Virus record (IMG/VR): IMGVR_UViG_3300009011_000021
Coordinates: 1 to 46,220 of that record
DNA length: 46,220 nucleotides
Direction: 5' to 3' (one strand)
Source of the DNA: a virus
A program made the translations under genes and the position numbers. The notes beneath the pieces are model-generated. The model searched no databases, was not told the DNA's origin, and saw only the letters and a program-made list of their open reading frames with translations. Position 1 is the first letter of the stretch; each line of letters opens with the position of its first letter. This document shows, piece after piece, positions 1 through 7,263 of the stretch.

Positions 1-47
1 GATCTAACCTTTTGCCCCGTGGTTACGCTCGTAACCGGCCTCTTTGG

Positions 48-123
48 GCCGATATAGCTCAGTTGGTAGAGCAGCGCATTCGTAATGCGAAGGTCGTAGG
101 TTCGACTCCTATTATCGGCACCA
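48..123 (+). tRNA. thrW: tRNA-Thr (anticodon CGT)
   Basis: A 76-base cloverleaf with CCA encoded. The acceptor stem GCCGATA pairs with TATCGGC, the D stem is GCTC/GAGC, and the anticodon loop carries CGT at 81-83, reading ACG (Thr). The TTCGACT T-loop is present. The last 46 bases are the prophage attachment core, so integration rebuilds an intact tRNA. The 47 bases to its left are chromosomal leader, consistent with the proA-thrW junction of E. coli, although proA itself lies outside the window. Confidence 0.96.
78..123. repeat. attL core (46-bp direct repeat, left copy)
   Basis: The sequence from the anticodon loop of tRNA-Thr through CCA matches 43160-43205 base for base. The flanking bases differ (C vs A on the left, G vs T on the right), which fixes the ends. 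P22 is known to share a 46-bp core with thrW. Confidence 0.95.
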
Positions 124-137
124 GTATCCACGCGGCT

Positions 138-1301
138 TCACGCGATATTCACCAAATCTGCAAACGCACCTTGTGCCATATTTGTGCCATTTCCTGCAAG
201 AAATGAGTCAATTTGCATGGCGTGTTGCGTCAGATGATTCGGTGCCAGGTGCGCATATCGCTGCACCATCTCAATGCTCTCCCACCCTCCCATTTCCTGC
301 AATGCTGATAACGGAACCCCGGACTGAACAAGCCAGCTAGCCCAGGTGTGTCGTAAGTCGTGAAACCGGAAGTTCTCGATCCCAGCCCTCCTTAACGCAG
401 CTCTCCATGCTGTGTTAGCATCGCTCCTCATCTTCCTGACTTCTTTTGTCCTAGTTCCGTCAGGACGAACCGACGACTCAGTGTGAACGAATACCCACCG
501 GTTATGTTTTCCTACCTGATCGCGTAACACCTTGCATGCAGAATCATTAAGGGCGACCCCTATCGCCCTACCTGCCTTTGCGTCCTCAGGGTGAATCCAC
601 GCAACTTTCCTTTGCATGTCAATTTGCGACCATTCCAGATCCGTTATGTTGGAACGGCGCAACCCGGTCGCCAGAGCGAAAATAACCACCGGTTTAAAAT
701 GCGCTGGCATCTCACGGATAAGGCACTGAGCCTCTTCTCTGGTAAGCCACCTGATACGCTTATTCTTCGGCACAGGGCATTTGATGTTTGGCGCTTTGGC
801 TATCCATCGCCATTCGTTAGCGGCGCAACGGAGCAGAGCGCGAATGAAAGCAAGGTGAGTTGTCCTTGTAGCCTGAGCTGCCGGCTTATCCTTATACTCC
901 GGAACCGGCTTACCCATCCTGATGCAGCTATCCCGTCGAGCTTCCCAGTTCATCCTGTGCTTTCTGTTCACCATTCCGCTGGCTGCTGACAAAATCCGGT
1001 CTTCCGTAATTGCTGAAAGGTCCACGCCCCGGAAGTGCATGAGCCAGAATCCGATTCGGCTCTTGTCATCGTCGAGGCTTTTCTTGTGGCTCTTCTCGTT
1101 AATCCATCGCACGCACGCCTCATCAAACGTATGCGCTTTGTATTCCCCCATTTTATCGACTCGCCAGGCTTCAGCTTTTAACTGGTCATGAAGCTCTTGT
1201 GCTTGCCTTTTGTCCGTTGTGCCAAGAGACCGTCTAATTCGGCTCCCACCAGGCGTAACGAAGTCGCAGTGCCACGTACCGGCACGTTGCTTGATTGACA
1301 T
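138..1301 (-). CDS. int: Tyrosine recombinase, P22-type integrase
   Basis: A 387-residue site-specific recombinase that catalyses recombination between attP and the thrW attB. The length equals P22 Int and the sequence is recognisably of that type across the catalytic domain. Catalytic residues seen are R215 (ATGLRRSN), K242, H314-x-x-R317 (HDLRHTW), W340 in the GGWES motif and the nucleophile Y349 (RYAHLAP). The N-terminal ~50 residues form the arm-binding domain. The stop lies 15 bases from attL, so the gene is read from inside the prophage toward the end. Its start lies inside the excisionase gene (overlap 1178-1301), as in other lambdoid int/xis pairs. The gene looks intact. Confidence 0.97.
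   Translation of the reverse strand: MSIKQRAGTWHCDFVTPGGSRIRRSLGTTDKRQAQELHDQLKAEAWRVDKMGEYKAHTFDEACVRWINEKSHKKSLDDDKSRIGFWLMHFRGVDLSAITEDRILSAASGMVNRKHRMNWEARRDSCIRMGKPVPEYKDKPAAQATRTTHLAFIRALLRCAANEWRWIAKAPNIKCPVPKNKRIRWLTREEAQCLIREMPAHFKPVVIFALATGLRRSNITDLEWSQIDMQRKVAWIHPEDAKAGRAIGVALNDSACKVLRDQVGKHNRWVFVHTESSVRPDGTRTKEVRKMRSDANTAWRAALRRAGIENFRFHDLRHTWASWLVQSGVPLSALQEMGGWESIEMVQRYAHLAPNHLTQHAMQIDSFLAGNGTNMAQGAFADLVNIA
171..190 (+). promoter_or_regulatory. Putative integrase arm-type sites (tandem TTGTGCCAT)
   Basis: Two tandem copies of TTGTGCCAT (171-179 and 182-190) lie about 50 bases inside attL, within the 3' end of int. Related TGTGCCA motifs lie just inside attR (43030-43096). Arm-type sites flanking the core are expected for lambda-family tyrosine recombinases. 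The assignment to this motif is inference from position and repetition. Confidence 0.45.
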
Positions 1302-1525
1302 GCTTTATCCTCCTGCACATCAACCGCATTCACCGGCTGATTGTGGATCGGGTTCTTCAGGGCTGCAATGCAATCTGTCTTGCAGATAAGATATGGGCTT
1401 TTCTTTTTAGCGGGGTTTTTGCGAGTGGCAGCCAGTCGGCCTGACTTAATCCACTCGGCGACAGTGCCTTCACTGACCCGCAGGAAGTCCGCCGCTTCAT
1501 CGCGGGTAAAGATCACTTCTTCCAT
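1178..1525 (-). CDS. xis: Excisionase, P22 Xis-like
   Basis: A 115-residue recombination directionality factor. The first 60 residues hold a winged-helix/MerR-like DNA-binding fold ([20 protein letters not shown], then [11 protein letters not shown]). The C-terminus [10 protein letters not shown] resembles P22 Xis, which is of nearly equal length. It would bind the attachment arms, bend DNA and drive excision with Int. The C-terminal third is read in a different frame over the start of int, coupling the two genes. A minus-strand terminator sits just upstream. Confidence 0.88.
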   Translation of the reverse strand: MEEVIFTRDEAADFLRVSEGTVAEWIKSGRLAATRKNPAKKKSPYLICKTDCIAALKNPIHNQPVNAVDVQEDKACQSSNVPVRGTATSLRLVGAELDGLLAQRTKGKHKSFMTS

Positions 1526-1539
1526 TATCTATCTCCAAT

Positions 1540-1561
1540 AAAAAACCGCCATTGCGGCGGT
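1540..1561 (-). terminator. Intrinsic terminator upstream of xis
   Basis: On the minus strand CCGCC-GCAAT-GGCGG is followed by six T. It separates the leftward early operon from xis/int, so int/xis expression probably needs N-type antitermination or a local promoter. Confidence 0.8.
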
Positions 1562-2131
1562 CTAGTCGATGCGAATGTGTGGAATCTTTCCGGCTGCTAT
1601 TTCATCGAATATCCACTTAGCTAATGGCTTTGCGGAGCATCCTTTACGATAATCAATAATCGAGGCGATACCTTCGATTGCCTCCTCTCGATTCTTATCT
1701 AATTCTGATCGGATAGGGCGGAATTCATCAGCCCAGAAATGGCGCGTTGTCTTGCAGTCAAATACGAGCGCTTCCTTCCATGCTGCTGCATCGCCATGCG
1801 TATCAGGTCGGTCAGTGTAAGCAACCGTAGCCTCTACCCATTCACCGCCGTAATTGGCCTCTACTCGACACCCAACCGGAGGCAATCCCTCACCATCCCA
1901 TTCTGGCTTGCTGGCTGCAAGTGCGGCTTCGTATTCCTGCTCGGTTAACTCTTGCCATCCGGTTGTCATACCGTTGTATGGATTGCGCTCACGATAGAGT
2001 GTCACCTTCTCCGCTTCGAGCGATGCCAGCGCGATACGCGCCAGCTCCTTACTTTCTCCGTGCTTCAGGAAGCCGTCCTCTGCAATTTCTTCAAGGCGTT
2101 CTTTGGTGAATTCGCTGGTAATAGTGCTCAT
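1562..2131 (-). CDS. Hypothetical phage early-left protein (189 aa)
   Basis: Acidic soluble protein of 189 residues. The N-terminus (MSTITSEFTKERLEEIAEDGF) resembles the start of the Ead/Ea22-type accessory proteins common between xis and ssb in lambdoid phages. The middle part (GLPPVGCRVEANYGGEWVEATV) looks like a small beta-rich domain found in many such mosaic proteins. No catalytic motif or membrane segment is visible. It is the last gene before the terminator at 1540-1561. The function is unknown; genes here are usually non-essential for growth and highly variable. Confidence 0.75.
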   Translation of the reverse strand: MSTITSEFTKERLEEIAEDGFLKHGESKELARIALASLEAEKVTLYRERNPYNGMTTGWQELTEQEYEAALAASKPEWDGEGLPPVGCRVEANYGGEWVEATVAYTDRPDTHGDAAAWKEALVFDCKTTRHFWADEFRPIRSELDKNREEAIEGIASIIDYRKGCSAKPLAKWIFDEIAAGKIPHIRID

Positions 2132-2134
2132 GGG

Positions 2135-2449
2135 TTAGTCCTCAACTATCGGCATAAACGAAAGGTCAGCGAAGAACTCGCCAAATCCAAAGCACACTGA
2201 GTAAGCAAGGCGACCGTGATGCTTGTAGCCAGGGTTAGTGATATCTGTAGTCGCATAGGTTGCAGTTATCTCGGCAACGACTTCCTCTGGTTGTGATGGC
2301 TTCTCAACCCATGGAATGCAAATCAGGTCAAAGTCACGCGCCATCGTCCCGTGAATTGCCATCGCATAACCGTGCTTGCGCGCAATCTCTGCCAGTGCAG
2401 GGTAAAGAGCGCAATAAACCGGTGCTAAGTTAGCTGGTTTCACGCTCAC
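2135..2449 (-). CDS. Hypothetical protein with nucleotidyltransferase-like motif
   Basis: 104 residues. The segment HGTMARDFDLICIPW resembles the substrate-binding GS/DxD strand of minimal nucleotidyltransferases, but no second acidic motif is clear, so catalysis cannot be claimed. The start overlaps the stop of the upstream 2446-2892 gene by four bases, indicating translational coupling. Such small proteins are common accessory genes in the leftward operon of enterobacterial lambdoid phages. The fold guess is weak; the gene itself is well supported by coupling. Confidence 0.72.
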   Translation of the reverse strand: MSVKPANLAPVYCALYPALAEIARKHGYAMAIHGTMARDFDLICIPWVEKPSQPEEVVAEITATYATTDITNPGYKHHGRLAYSVCFGFGEFFADLSFMPIVED

Positions 2450-2892
2450 TCTCCTTTAGCTGTGCCGGCGGCTGGCATATCGCACATGTTTGTCGGGTGC
2501 GGGTTTTCGCGAATAATTCGAGCCATTCTGGCTGCCGGCGTTTCTGTCTCTTCACTGAACTCACGAATAACAGCCGCCAGTTTTTCAGCGTCAGCAGGTG
2601 AAATATCACCATCGATAAACATCACTGGCTTACCCTGTAACGCCTCCAGTTCTGCTATGCGCTGGCGTAATGCTGCGTTCTCGTCGAATAGCTCGCAGAC
2701 ATGGCGATTTTGCCGACTAACTCGACTTTCGCTGTCGGCAATCTGCTTGTCTTTGGCTTCCAGCTCATCCAGCAGCGCCAGAAGTTCATGCCAGCGCATA
2801 ATCGGTGCGTAAGTATCGCCAGACCCATGTTTAAGCTTTAAGTCAGCAATGATTCGACTTACTGAATCAGCTTGTTTGTCGATGTTGCTCAT
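2446..2892 (-). CDS. Hypothetical coiled-coil protein (Ead/Ea22-like)
   Basis: 148 residues. Residues ~35-85 are a strongly heptad-like helical stretch (LLALLDELEAKDKQIADSES, then LRQRIAELEALQG), followed by a charged tail with PADAEKLAAVIREF. The protein is reminiscent of the modular Ead/Ea22 proteins, which shuffle short domains between phages. It overlaps the next gene upstream by ATGA-type coupling (2889-2892). Role unknown, probably accessory. Confidence 0.72.
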   Translation of the reverse strand: MSNIDKQADSVSRIIADLKLKHGSGDTYAPIMRWHELLALLDELEAKDKQIADSESRVSRQNRHVCELFDENAALRQRIAELEALQGKPVMFIDGDISPADAEKLAAVIREFSEETETPAARMARIIRENPHPTNMCDMPAAGTAKGE

Positions 2893-3173
2893 TTGGCGGC
2901 TCCTTCTGCTTTGTTTTTCATCGTGAGATAATTAGCTGTATAGAACGCATCTATCGGCGTGAATTCACGAAGGATTTTCTCTCCACTTTCACGGCATACC
3001 CATTCATCCATGAACCAGTCTTCTTTTTCTTTATCCCGTACATCACGATCAGGTTTAATGGTCCAGGTGGTTACCCTGCCGAAAAAACCTGTCTTCTTGA
3101 CTATGCTACCGACCCCTCTTTCGTCTCCCATCTGAATAATTTGATATTTAGTAGTGAAATTCGTAATGCTCAT
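2889..3173 (-). CDS. Hypothetical small protein (94 aa)
   Basis: 94 residues, mixed charge, no signal peptide or membrane segment. A central FGRVTTWTIKPDRDVRD and DWFMDEWVCRESGEK suggest a compact alpha/beta protein. It is coupled by four-base overlaps to both neighbours in the leftward operon. I do not recognise the family. Confidence 0.68.
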   Translation of the reverse strand: MSITNFTTKYQIIQMGDERGVGSIVKKTGFFGRVTTWTIKPDRDVRDKEKEDWFMDEWVCRESGEKILREFTPIDAFYTANYLTMKNKAEGAAK

Positions 3174-3547
3174 GACTGCACTCCTTTGCGAAGCTGGGCG
3201 GCGAACTTGTCACTCTCGTCATGAATCTTGTATGCGATAATGTCTCCCCGGTCGCCGAAGTAAAACCAACCAGGAAAAGCAGAAGCGCTATCGGTATCCG
3301 TATCTTTGTCGGCAAAAATAACAGTTACGGTAGTTTCGTCTGGTACCGGCTGATCTCCCCCTCTCCAAGTAATCCAACCATCCACCTTCAGCCCCGCATT
3401 CTCCGCAGCCAGCGCAGCGCATCTTGCTTCAAGTGCGGCATGGTCTTCGTGCATTACCATCAAATGAACCATGCTATTTTTTGGATTGAGAGCATGTTTC
3501 TCGTCAAACATCTCATCCTCCCAAACCGAATAACGTTTTACGCTCAT
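3170..3547 (-). CDS. Hypothetical protein, DUF551-like tail
   Basis: 125 residues from MSVKRYSVWEDEMFDE. This start is chosen over an upstream ATG at 3571 because AGAGG lies 8 bases before it. A short coiled region (HAALEARCAALAAENAGLK) is followed by DGWITWRGGDQPVPDETTVT and a GWFYFGDRGDIIAYKI segment. That layout resembles the DUF551-type module (W-x-x-GxxPxPxxTxV) in many lambdoid accessory proteins. The DUF call is from memory and moderate. It is coupled to its neighbours. Confidence 0.68.
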   Translation of the reverse strand: MSVKRYSVWEDEMFDEKHALNPKNSMVHLMVMHEDHAALEARCAALAAENAGLKVDGWITWRGGDQPVPDETTVTVIFADKDTDTDSASAFPGWFYFGDRGDIIAYKIHDESDKFAAQLRKGVQS

Positions 3548-3714
3548 TTCTTTGCCCTCTGGTTTAACCACGCTGTCAGGAATTTGTTCTCGTTCACGCT
3601 CTGGAAGCTATTACGCTTCAGCATTTCTTCGCGTGGGATATCGTTGATGGGTTTGAAGCGGTGGCCGGCGATGAGTTCTTGTGGCTGGATAAATGGGTCG
3701 TAGGAATTAAACAT
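3544..3714 (-). CDS. Hypothetical small protein (56 aa)
   Basis: 56 residues starting MFNSYDPFIQPQELIAGHRF. The start at 3714 is preceded by GGAG six bases upstream. A longer in-frame extension to 3807 would run inside the HNH gene and lacks a ribosome site. The gene overlaps the end of the HNH endonuclease by eight bases. Function unknown. Confidence 0.6.
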   Translation of the reverse strand: MFNSYDPFIQPQELIAGHRFKPINDIPREEMLKRNSFQSVNENKFLTAWLNQRAKK

Positions 3715-4198
3715 AGGATTCTCCGAAGTTATGGAAATCTCCGTGAAACATGTATGCAGCGAGACAGTAGGCTGAAAATGCCTGTTTTGGGGTTTGGTAA
3801 TAACCAAGGTTCATTGTCTTACCATTGAGAGCTATGCTGGACATCCATTTCTTTGTTGGATAATAGAAAGACACCCCTTTGTATCCAGAGGTGTTATCCT
3901 TTCTTAATCCAACATTTTTAACGTTTTGCGCCCTTGTGCACTCTCGAAGGTTGCAGAGTCTGTTGTCATCTTTATCTCCATTTATGTGATCAACCTCCTC
4001 AGGTTCGTATCCATACACCATTAACCATGCCAATCTATGGGCAGCATAAGACCTTCCACCAACAAATATTTTTCTGTAGCCAAAGCTGTTTATATTTCCT
4101 GCCTTTTGCCCTTTTATGGCATTGGGGCTTCGGTAGCATTTCCATATAAAATCACCGGTCTCCTCGTTATAAATGAGATAGTCAGAAGGAGAGCTCAT
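3707..4198 (-). CDS. HNH homing endonuclease with AP2-type domain
   Basis: 163 residues. The N-terminal part has the HNH_3 pattern: H54 RLAW, then EEVDHINGDKDDNRLCNLR with H71, N79 and N83. The second part (GYKGVSFYYPTKKWMSSI, then LGYYQTPKQAFSAY) is an AP2-like DNA-binding module. This architecture is typical of free-standing phage homing endonucleases. The start overlaps the stop of the previous gene, so it is inserted neatly in the operon. It is one of three such nucleases in this prophage. Likely role: spreading itself into related phages by cutting near its site. Confidence 0.9.
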   Translation of the reverse strand: MSSPSDYLIYNEETGDFIWKCYRSPNAIKGQKAGNINSFGYRKIFVGGRSYAAHRLAWLMVYGYEPEEVDHINGDKDDNRLCNLRECTRAQNVKNVGLRKDNTSGYKGVSFYYPTKKWMSSIALNGKTMNLGYYQTPKQAFSAYCLAAYMFHGDFHNFGESYV

Positions 4199-4482
4199 TG
4201 TGCACGCTCCAGAAAGTCGTTAACGCCTTCTGCCAGCTCGATAGACAGGTCGTCGATGTGAGTTTTCAGCTCTGCCAGTGACTGCGCTTCAGATTCCAGA
4301 ATCTCTTTGTGGCAAAGCTCTTTAACCAACTTGTCGAAGGTGCTGAAGTAGCCGAACCGTGAGATGATTTCGTTGCCAAAGTTCTTACTCTTCTCGTCTG
4401 TTACTTTTTTCTTTTCGCTGAGAACAAGGTCAAATTTGGTGCCGGTGATGATGTATTTACCGACGACAATATTTAGTTTCAT
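4195..4482 (-). CDS. Hypothetical protein, DUF5405-like
   Basis: 95 residues. The N-terminus VGKYIITGTKFDLVLSEKKK and the GYFSTFDKLVKELCHKEI segment match what I recall of the DUF5405 family, widespread in temperate phages next to recombination genes. No enzyme motif. It is coupled on both sides (4479-4482 and 4195-4198 overlaps). Function unknown. Confidence 0.72.
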   Translation of the reverse strand: MKLNIVVGKYIITGTKFDLVLSEKKKVTDEKSKNFGNEIISRFGYFSTFDKLVKELCHKEILESEAQSLAELKTHIDDLSIELAEGVNDFLERAQ

Positions 4483-4781
4483 GCTGCTTTCCTCAATTCA
4501 GATTTCAGCCGGTACTCAATCCCACCAAGAACATTCCCTCCCCACGGCTCCGCTTCGCATACATCCTTTACGCTTTCCAGTTCTGCGGCGCTGATATACC
4601 AGTTATCCCAAGAGCAGAGACCTTCGGTTGTCCAGTATGGGTTTCGGCAATTAATCGTTATCCCACCGGTATGGCTTCCTTCCTTTCCTGGCATCTTCCC
4701 TGCCCAGTATTCGGATATGTAGTTGCGCTCATCCTGCGCGAGCATTCTGATAATTTCTGCTGCTGTTCGTTTCTGATGCAT
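4479..4781 (-). CDS. Hypothetical protein (100 aa)
   Basis: 100 residues, rich in aromatic residues and W (EYWAGKMPGKEGSHTGG, then PYWTTEGLCSWDNWYI). No recognised domain. It lies 70 bases downstream of the SSB gene in the leftward operon, with its stop overlapping the next start. Confidence 0.65.
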   Translation of the reverse strand: MHQKRTAAEIIRMLAQDERNYISEYWAGKMPGKEGSHTGGITINCRNPYWTTEGLCSWDNWYISAAELESVKDVCEAEPWGGNVLGGIEYRLKSELRKAA

Positions 4782-4851
4782 GGTGAATTGCGGGTGTGGT
4801 TAACCCGCCTCCGTGAGGTGAAATAGAATGTTCAGGGGTGGTTAAATCAGG

Positions 4852-5274
4852 TCAGAAAGGCGCGTCGTCATCGAAGCTCAAAGGCGGCTCATTGGATGGG
4901 GTTGACTGCTGCTTCTGTTGCTTTTGCTGGTTGTTTTGCCGCGGCTGGTCGTTACCTGGAGTTCCGCGAGGTGGCAAATCTATATCCCTCACAAGAATGG
5001 TTGGGGATTGCGCCTGAGAGCCGTCCTGCTTCGTCCATTCCTCAATTACGAACTCACCTGTTACCGTAATTTTTGCGCCCTTCACGATCGCTACAGAGAG
5101 CTTTTCAGCCATCGCGCCGAACATCTTACAGTTCAGCCATGATGTCTTTTCGTTTTCACCGAATCCTGACTTTGCAGGGAGAGAAAATGACGCGATGTGT
5201 TTACCATTTGGCGTGACGCGTAAAACGGCATCCTTGCCAACGTTACCGGAAATTGTGATCGTATTAATTGCCAT
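4852..5274 (-). CDS. ssb: Single-stranded DNA-binding protein
   Basis: 140 residues. OB-fold features seen are the start MAINTITISGNVGKDAVLR, the SFSLPAKSG strand and SWLNCKMFGAMAEKL. A Q/N-rich linker leads to the acidic tip DDDAPF, which differs by one residue from the DDDIPF tip of bacterial SSB that recruits partner proteins. It covers ssDNA during replication and recombination and probably works with the adjacent Erf-family annealase. The start ATG immediately precedes (on the minus strand, follows) the erf stop. Confidence 0.94.
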   Translation of the reverse strand: MAINTITISGNVGKDAVLRVTPNGKHIASFSLPAKSGFGENEKTSWLNCKMFGAMAEKLSVAIVKGAKITVTGEFVIEEWTKQDGSQAQSPTILVRDIDLPPRGTPGNDQPRQNNQQKQQKQQSTPSNEPPLSFDDDAPF

Positions 5275-5904
5275 TTATGCCGCCTGTTTATGAAGTTCAC
5301 GACCGCGCGTCTTGTAAGTCTCTGCCGCGCGTTCTTCGTATGATTTAACTCCGCCTAATTTAGTCCACACCTCTTTGTATGCCGCCTGCAATTCCTCAAT
5401 CGACTGAGCAAGAGTTGCTTTGTCGCCAAACTCTTTCAGGGCGGCTTCTGCATCCTGCGGTGCTACCTGATGCACTTCCGCATCGGCATCGATTGCGGTC
5501 TCTTCTGTCGGAATGCAGAACGCCTGAAACGCTGCGTATTTGTATGCGATAGACATGGCCTTATTGGTTGCCTTGTCTCCGCTATCCATTGCCTCACCAT
5601 AGGTGGTGACAGTGTGAACGCTACCGTCCTCGGTACTGACGAAATCGAAATCACCACGCACCGTGATGTAAAACAGTGCGCCGCCGTTTTTGCTGACCCT
5701 CTCAACGCTCGTTCTTTCGGTGTATCGAGGAAGAATGAGGAGTTTGTTCTTTACCAGCTCCGGGGCCAGAGCGTTATAGATGTCATCGATGCCACGGAAT
5801 GCGTAACTAACCTGGCTTCCTTGCTTTTTCTCTTTGCGAATACCCTGCTCAGCAAGAGCTGAAGCAACGCCACTTATTGCTGCATAAACTTTTTTCTGTT
5901 CCAT
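5275..5904 (-). CDS. erf: ERF-superfamily ssDNA-annealing recombinase
   Basis: 209 residues, similar in size to P22 Erf (204). The N-terminal domain carries the ERF pattern: QVSYAFRGIDDIYNALAPEL, a beta-rich centre (GGALFYITVRGDFDF) and MDSGDKATNKAMSIAYKYA, where the conserved alternation toward helical KATxxAxxYxxK is visible. The C-terminal part is a variable helix-rich tail. It would anneal complementary single strands for phage circularisation and recombination, paired with the SSB directly downstream. Confidence 0.9.
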   Translation of the reverse strand: MEQKKVYAAISGVASALAEQGIRKEKKQGSQVSYAFRGIDDIYNALAPELVKNKLLILPRYTERTSVERVSKNGGALFYITVRGDFDFVSTEDGSVHTVTTYGEAMDSGDKATNKAMSIAYKYAAFQAFCIPTEETAIDADAEVHQVAPQDAEAALKEFGDKATLAQSIEELQAAYKEVWTKLGGVKSYEERAAETYKTRGRELHKQAA

Positions 5905-5911
5905 ATCTTCC

Positions 5912-6082
5912 TCAGAACGGGCATCCGCCCAAGAAATAACGTTGATTAAGCACTTCCAAGCGAGACAGGTTGAGATACATACGCATCCTCTCCCGGTCTC
6001 CTCTGTGACGCCACCAGAGAGCCTGAAGCGTTGTTACGCGGCGATATAACTGACTGTCTTTCATCGTTGTTGTCGGCTGCAT
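5912..6082 (-). CDS. Small basic phage protein (56 aa)
   Basis: Starts MQPTTTMKDSQLYRRVTTLQ. AAGGAGGT lies five bases before the ATG at 6082, the strongest ribosome site in this operon. Rich in R, W and Y (ALWWRHRGDRERMRMYLNLS), it ends in a CPF tail. It overlaps a second ORF (5946-6161) in another frame. Position, between a CIII-like gene and erf, is where lambda keeps Kil/Gam-type host-takeover genes, but I cannot assign it to either. Confidence 0.6.
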   Translation of the reverse strand: MQPTTTMKDSQLYRRVTTLQALWWRHRGDRERMRMYLNLSRLEVLNQRYFLGGCPF

Positions 6083-6161
6083 GTAGACCTCCTTCGCTGC
6101 CAATTAAATCTTGCATGAGACGCACAAAGGCATCTTCTGACCAGGTATCTGCAATGCTCAT
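5946..6161 (-). CDS. Possible overlapping small ORF (71 aa)
   Basis: MSIADTWSEDAFVRLMQDLI begins at an ATG that overlaps the stop of the preceding gene (TCATGA), which suggests coupled translation. From 6082 onward it overlaps the 56-residue gene in a different frame. Its second half (PRNNASGSLVASQRRPGEDA) is of low complexity and looks like out-of-frame reading. Either both frames are used, or an old frameshift separated a front half from the downstream gene. Confidence 0.4.
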   Translation of the reverse strand: MSIADTWSEDAFVRLMQDLIGSEGGLHAADNNDERQSVISPRNNASGSLVASQRRPGEDAYVSQPVSLGSA

Positions 6162-6304
6162 GATTTGCGGTACCACGGCATCCCAACGGCTGACTTCATC
6201 TGCTCATTGGCCTGAAGCCACATCTGCGCGTTACCGAGATAGCGAGCGATAACTGCTTTGCTCTGCGCCGCTTTGAGCAGGCTGTGATTTATAACTGGTG
6301 ACAT
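6158..6304 (-). CDS. Small early-left phage protein (48 aa)
   Basis: Begins MSPVINHSLLKAAQSKAVIA and ends PWYRKS. The start lies inside the end of the CIII-like gene and is preceded by GGAGGGG. It is a compact helical peptide with a WLQANEQM segment. Four-base overlap with the next ORF. Function unknown. Confidence 0.6.
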   Translation of the reverse strand: MSPVINHSLLKAAQSKAVIARYLGNAQMWLQANEQMKSAVGMPWYRKS

Positions 6305-6423
6305 AACCCCTCCAGGTGCTTACGGGCAGCACGAATAAGACGGCGAACACGTTTGGATAATTCAGATTCAGCGGGGAAATAAGCGGACATGACGCCGCTA
6401 CCCGCGAGGCTTAGTTGCATCAT
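6289..6423 (-). CDS. cIII: CIII-like lysogeny regulator
   Basis: A 43-44 residue peptide, MQLSLAGSG then PAESELSKRVRRLIRAARKH. It aligns by eye with lambda CIII: the same MQxxxAG start, the PSES/PAES turn and the basic amphipathic helix ERITRKLRDGWK/SKRVRRLIRAARK. In lambda this helix inhibits the FtsH protease and so stabilises CII. A CII gene is present here, so the pair makes sense. Two in-frame ATGs (6423, 6420); AAGGA lies upstream of both. Confidence 0.72.
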   Translation of the reverse strand: MMQLSLAGSGVMSAYFPAESELSKRVRRLIRAARKHLEGLCHQL

Positions 6424-6469
6424 GGGCTGGTTCCTTATGTTGTGTGTGATTGCATAGCAGGGAGCTATG

Positions 6470-7120
6470 TTAGATATTCTGTGTCTTAGCGAATTCGCCG
6501 TGATATTTTTCTCTTGCCTGCTCTGAAACTAATCCAGCAAGCTCAAGGTCTTTGTAAGTACCAAAATATTGGTTTTTGCCACCAATATTGATGCGGACAA
6601 CCCAGTTGCCTTTTTGCAAGGTCACGCCCTTAAACCCGCTAATGTTTCTTTTTTGCAGGATGGCGTTTTGTCCGTTTTGTGATGGGGTAGCTAACCTAAG
6701 GTTGCTTAACCTGTTATCGGTCTTATTCCCGTTGATATGGTCGATCAACCCTTTAGGCTCAATCCCGTAGTAGTACGCCCATACAACTCTATGCTTTTTA
6801 TATGAGAAGCCGGAAATCCGCACCTCAGAGTATCCTGACGCTCTGTTATGGCCTATTTCCTTTCCCTGGAACCGGCCGTAGCGCCAAACAAGCTTTCCTG
6901 ACTCAGGGCATTCGCAAATTACCGTATCCAAGATTTCTCGCGTTAGGACGGGGCTTATACGGGAACCTTGATTAGCTTTTCTTTTTTTCGATATGCGAAA
7001 AGAAAGGTTATCGTTTATGAACTGCTGACCAACAACTCCAACTGATAAACAATAAGCATCCCATTCGTTTTTGCGACCCTCAATAAAACCAAGTAACAGT
7101 TTTTTACTGATGATTTTCAT
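6470..7120 (-). CDS. HNH homing endonuclease with AP2-type domain (second copy type)
   Basis: 216 residues. Core GLIDHINGNKTDNRLSNLR with H128, preceded by KKHRVVWAYYYG, then the AP2-like GFKGVTLQKGNWVVRINIGG and YFGTYKDLELAGL. Residues 1-60 are an extra N-terminal extension (ISKKLLLGFIEGRKNEWDAY) not found in the 163-residue homologue at 3707-4198. It sits between the tL-like terminator and cIII. Probably a free-standing homing endonuclease. The extension may be a DNA-recognition addition or the front of a disrupted gene. Confidence 0.88.
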   Translation of the reverse strand: MKIISKKLLLGFIEGRKNEWDAYCLSVGVVGQQFINDNLSFRISKKRKANQGSRISPVLTREILDTVICECPESGKLVWRYGRFQGKEIGHNRASGYSEVRISGFSYKKHRVVWAYYYGIEPKGLIDHINGNKTDNRLSNLRLATPSQNGQNAILQKRNISGFKGVTLQKGNWVVRINIGGKNQYFGTYKDLELAGLVSEQAREKYHGEFAKTQNI

Positions 7121-7128
7121 CTTATCTC

Positions 7129-7159
7129 CAAGAAAAAAGAAGTCCCGACTAGCGGGACT
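7129..7159 (-). terminator. tL-like intrinsic terminator downstream of N
   Basis: On the minus strand AGTCCCG-CTAGT-CGGGACT is followed by TCTTTTTTC. It lies after N and the two tiny genes and before the HNH/cIII/erf genes, the position of lambda tL1. N antitermination through nutL would allow read-through. Confidence 0.8.
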
Positions 7160-7189
7160 AAGATGACAACAAGGGGGATTTAATCAGAC

Positions 7190-7257
7190 ACTATCGAATC
7201 GTCTCCGATAGTACGGTGCGGTATTACACCCAATAGCTAACTCAGAGAATTAGCTAT
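7190..7257 (-). other. Two hairpins in the leftward early transcript
   Basis: ACTATCG(7190-7196)/CGATAGT(7206-7212) and ATAGCTAA(7233-7240)/TTAGCTAT(7250-7257) form two clean stems in the gap 7160-7263. Neither is followed by a T run in the minus direction, so they are not obvious terminators. They could be RNA processing sites or mRNA stabilisers. No gene is seen in this gap. Confidence 0.35.
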
Positions 7258-7263
7258 CAGCTG

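Noticed and set aside
591-1191. Plus-strand ORFs of 132 and 89 codons opposite int
   Set aside because: They lie fully inside the integrase gene on the other strand and have no ribosome site or recognisable protein features.
5470-5862. 130-codon plus-strand ORF opposite erf
   Set aside because: It is the antisense shadow of a clear ERF-family gene with strong coding signal on the minus strand.
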